Positions 60,949 to 64,000 of a stretch of 64,000 bases of DNA are shown here, one piece after another (position 1 is the first letter of the stretch; the number at the start of each line of letters is the position of its first letter). The translations under genes were made by a program, and so were the position numbers. The notes beneath the pieces were generated by a model that saw only the letters and a list, made by a program, of their open reading frames with translations, was not told where the DNA came from and did no database searches. The DNA is taken from NCBI RefSeq assembly GCF_034190915.1, contig NW_026947491.1:21888101-21952100 (forward strand), in the 5' to 3' direction. The stretch is from Cavia porcellus (Eukaryota > Chordata > Mammalia > Rodentia > Caviidae).

Positions 60949-62970
60949 CCAGGACACACGGAGCACAGGGAGTCGACTTTCAAGCAGTGGACAAAAGACG
61001 AAAAGGTTTTCTCTTGATTATCATCTTTCCCAGGACATTAGGGCGTGGAGTTTTAGGGAACTCTCCTGTCTCTAATCTTACACTATTGTGTGTTCGTGGA
61101 GGAATCCTTTTTTTAAAACATCTAGCTCATGAGCTACATTTTTTCCATACATTCTTGTTTACAAATCAGGCTACTACAATGTAACTCACTGTTTGGAAGA
61201 AATACTTAATGATTAATTACCCCCCCCCTATTAGGAGCCCATCTGCCATCCACTATTGACTGCATCCCCAGTCTTGTTTCATGCAAAACTTTTCTCAGAA
61301 TGTTTGGGGAATAATCGCTATGTGGATGTGTTTGTCCACACATGGCTATAGATCCTTTACCTTCCCCTCAGAACCTGACAGAGGACTACTGAAGCTGCTT
61401 GCCTGCTGATTCAGGGGCATCTTCCCTGTCACCCACAACTCGCTCTCTGCTTCCTGCCTGCTTCCCTGAGTCCTCCTCATCCTCAGCCTGCTCTTCACCA
61501 GGGAGACTGTGGGGTCAGGTCCATCTGCTCCTAGCCACACTGCCCTGTGTCATGATGAACACTGGGTAGAAATCATGCAGACACTCCTTTCAACAGCACA
61601 TGCATGGGGGAGGACTGCTAACTTTTTAAGCTTACTCAAAGTGGAAGAAGACTGAAATCAGTCATGTATGTTCAAGTGAATTTTCTTTTAAAAATAATTA
61701 GACAAAGCATTTCAAGAGCCATGAAGAGGGTCTGCCTGAATTTATGACCTCAGAACCATTTGAATCTGCAGATGCTGTTTTGGGCTGGTGCAGGATCAAC
61801 CTCATGCAGAGAGGACCTGGGAGCCAGGGCTATGTGTCAAAGGGGGCAGTGGGTGAAAGACTTCTCCTAATGATAGTGTGGGGTCCACACTAGCACCCTG
61901 AGGTCTGGTCACCCTTGCTGACCATGGTCACACTTGTGCTGGCGCCAAAAGGCTGGGTGTGATGGGCAAAACACTAGAAGCAGCATCTTCCCTGTCCTAT
62001 TAGAAAGTAGTTGGGGCCATGTGTGTTTCCTGGTGAGGATCCTACCCCAGTGCCTATCTGTGGAGAACTGAGAAGTCAGGCCCTAAGTAGGACATATATG
62101 TTTTAATACTTCTCATTTTTCCATTTCCACTTAGAATTATTATGCGGGTATTACCTCAAAGAACATGTTACAACTTCTAGGTGTCAGTTACATAATTTCT
62201 TGGATTTACGACCTGCGACTAATGGCACAGAAAAGATTATTTAGTCCACAGATCTCCCAGATACAGACTGGAAGTGTCCAGTGTATGTATCTTTAAAGAC
62301 CTGGATGCACCTCCTTTATAAACCTTTTATTCTGTAAGGGTCCTGGCTTGTCTACAAATTCACATTTCACAAACCTCTACTAACAAGTAGAGAAAATAGT
62401 CAAATAATCCCTCTGTTTAGAGGAATTAAAATACAAACAAGTATATGCATAAGGAGATACAACCAGGTGAGATCCATGGTTCTGCCTGTTGTGCTCTGAA
62501 GTTGACATGGCAATGATATTGTAAGTACTCTTCATGCTGTTCTGGGAGAAAGCATCAAAGACGTCCATGAAAATTTGATGAAATATAGTAAGATCTAACC
62601 ACTTTGCTTTGATTTAGAAATTATGTGCATCTATATACTGAGTGTCTTGCCCTCAAAGCTCTTCAATATGATGAGCATTGTCAGTCTTGTAGGAATTCAT
62701 TAAGTGGACCTCAACTCTCCATTCCTGGAGAAGAATGTCACTGTCAGATCTCTCATATGTCCTGAAGATGTTGCAAGTAGTATAGAAATATGGAACAAAA
62801 CAGTTTTAAAAACAGAGGGAAGTCATTGTGCTCTGGAACTGAATTTCTAAGGATGATGAGAAGAAGAATGGAGCCACAAAACAGGGGTGCTGGTACATAC
62901 ACACATTGCCAGCAAATGGAAGTCTTTAGAGATAGAATCACAAGATCAAGACTAAGATGAACTTAAAATT
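60949..62970. other. VH12 downstream flank, no gene
   Basis: 60950-61530 aligns with 18030-18620. The rest is unique, then from 62860 copies 4420 onward. Confidence 0.6.
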
Positions 62971-62975
62971 GAAAC

Positions 62976-63151
62976 CCATCTTAATAAGCTGGGTGTGGTG
63001 GCTCATGCTTGTAATCCCAACACTCGGGAAGCTGAGGCAGGAGGATCGTTGCGAGTTCGAGACCAGCCTAGGCTACAAAGTGAGCTCAAGGCCAGCCTGA
63101 ACTGGACAGTGAGATCCTGTCTCAAAAAGACAAAAAAGACCATCTTAATAA
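62976..63151 (+). mobile_element. B1 SINE with TSDs
   Basis: Well-preserved B1 element (62988-63139; 'gctgggtgtggtggctcatg' start, internal repeat of the 'cagcct' block, A-rich tail), flanked by ccatcttaataa on both sides. Confidence 0.95.
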
Positions 63152-64000
63152 AACAAAACAAAGCAAATATATGTTATGAGTAGGCGTGGGGTCACAACCT
63201 TGTAATTCTGGCCCTCAGGAGGAAGAGGCAGGAAAAACACCACACATTCAAGGTCAGCCTACTGAATAAAAGTTTAGCCTCAGAGCCTGAAGTACAAAGT
63301 GACATCCTCTTTCATAAAAATGATCCAACAAAACGAATGTGGATACAACATGATTAGCAAGTGGCTGTTCAGGTTGAATTTTAGGGATATTGTTATTGTA
63401 GGGATGGTGTCCATAGTACATTGTTGTTCAAAAACGGACAAGTATAATGAGATAAACTTCTGGAATTTAGGGATACAGAGAACAAAAAGAGAAGCTGAAC
63501 CTAAATAGTAACTAAACAAGGTTATGTGGGGGGGGACAGGACACAACACAGACCCCTCTTCCCAGATGATTAGAAACTTCTCTGTGAGGTGAGCACAGAA
63601 CTCGCAGCCTTATTTCTGCTTTCTGTTGCCTCTGCTCAGGTGGGACTTGGATCACAGGAAGTCTTAGAGCAGGAGGCACGTGGACCTCTCCTGACAACAG
63701 AAATGACAGTGAAGGAAACTCTCAGGCAGCATGGATGGTTCCAAAGGCAACAAGTCAGAGAGACAAAGAGGGACCTGTGCTCATGTTAGCTCTGCAGCAG
63801 CAGCAGAGGCTGGATGGGTAAAGACTGAGCCTGGGGCGAGAGTCAGGAGAAGAGGCTGGAGGACACCAATCTGGGATTAGGAAGGTGGGGTCTTCATTGT
63901 CCTGCTTCCACCACTGCACTGAAATTAGCTTTTCACATATCACAGACATCAACCCATCTAGAATTCCGAATAAGAGGTAGCACAAAAGCACCAGAAATGT
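63152..64000. other. upstream flank of a clan II V segment beyond the window
   Basis: Contains an old B1-like piece (about 63178-63296). From about 63600 it matches the flank just before VH2 (5050-5420) and VH7 (18640-18950). No V exon is in view. Confidence 0.7.

Overview
This is mammalian germline DNA from an immunoglobulin heavy-chain variable (IGHV) cluster. Every V segment reads left to right, so D, J and C genes should lie beyond the right edge. The SINEs are a tRNA-derived ID family ending in GATAAAAA and B1-like elements, which point to a rodent. The ID variant does not look murine. Beaver or a relative (Castorimorpha) is my best guess, from memory of the SINE type only.

I label the V segments VH1 to VH12 in order. 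Only VH10 (31048-31504) looks fully functional. VH7 (19127-19562) is an open frame with a ruined recombination heptamer and a mutated octamer. VH1, 2, 4, 5, 8, 9 and 12 are pseudogenes. VH3, 6 and 11 are remnants, VH6 being little more than a recombination signal. There are two families: clan II (like mouse IGHV3 or human IGHV4: VH1, 2, 3, 7, 9, 12) and clan III (like human IGHV3: VH4, 5, 8, 10). The V clusters at 1-12700, 18000-24800, 25550-31600 and 60400-64000 are built from degenerate duplications: 1-4000 resembles 25550-29650, 5000-7800 resembles 18600-21400, 10500-12000 resembles 23300-24700, 18000-18620 resembles 60890-61530, and 4420-5430 resembles 62860-64000.

Between the V groups, 32640-47330 holds a complete KRAB C2H2 zinc-finger gene on the + strand: a CpG-rich promoter, a short first exon ending at the ATG, a KRAB-A exon, a small KRAB-B-like exon and one exon with about 15 fingers. 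Mouse carries the zinc-finger gene Zfp386 beside the distal Igh locus, so an orthologue is a reasonable but unproven guess.

Mobile elements fill the rest: a full-length ORF1-only LINE (HAL1-like, 14151-17482) with target-site duplications; a full-length minus-strand L1 (50311-57551) with 334-bp 5' UTR monomers and a scrambled inverted piece of its own ORF2 in the 3' UTR; an old ERVL pol-like block (about 47480-49680, minus); older L1 remnants; and several ID and B1 SINEs. A broken antisense retrocopy of UAP1 abuts the truncated VH9.

The most notable signals are a perfect CTCF-type motif 22 bp after the recombination signal of VH10 and a good match in the same place after VH12, the UAP1/VH9 junction, the L1 snap-back palindrome, and the 3' UTR shared by the HAL1-like element and the L1.
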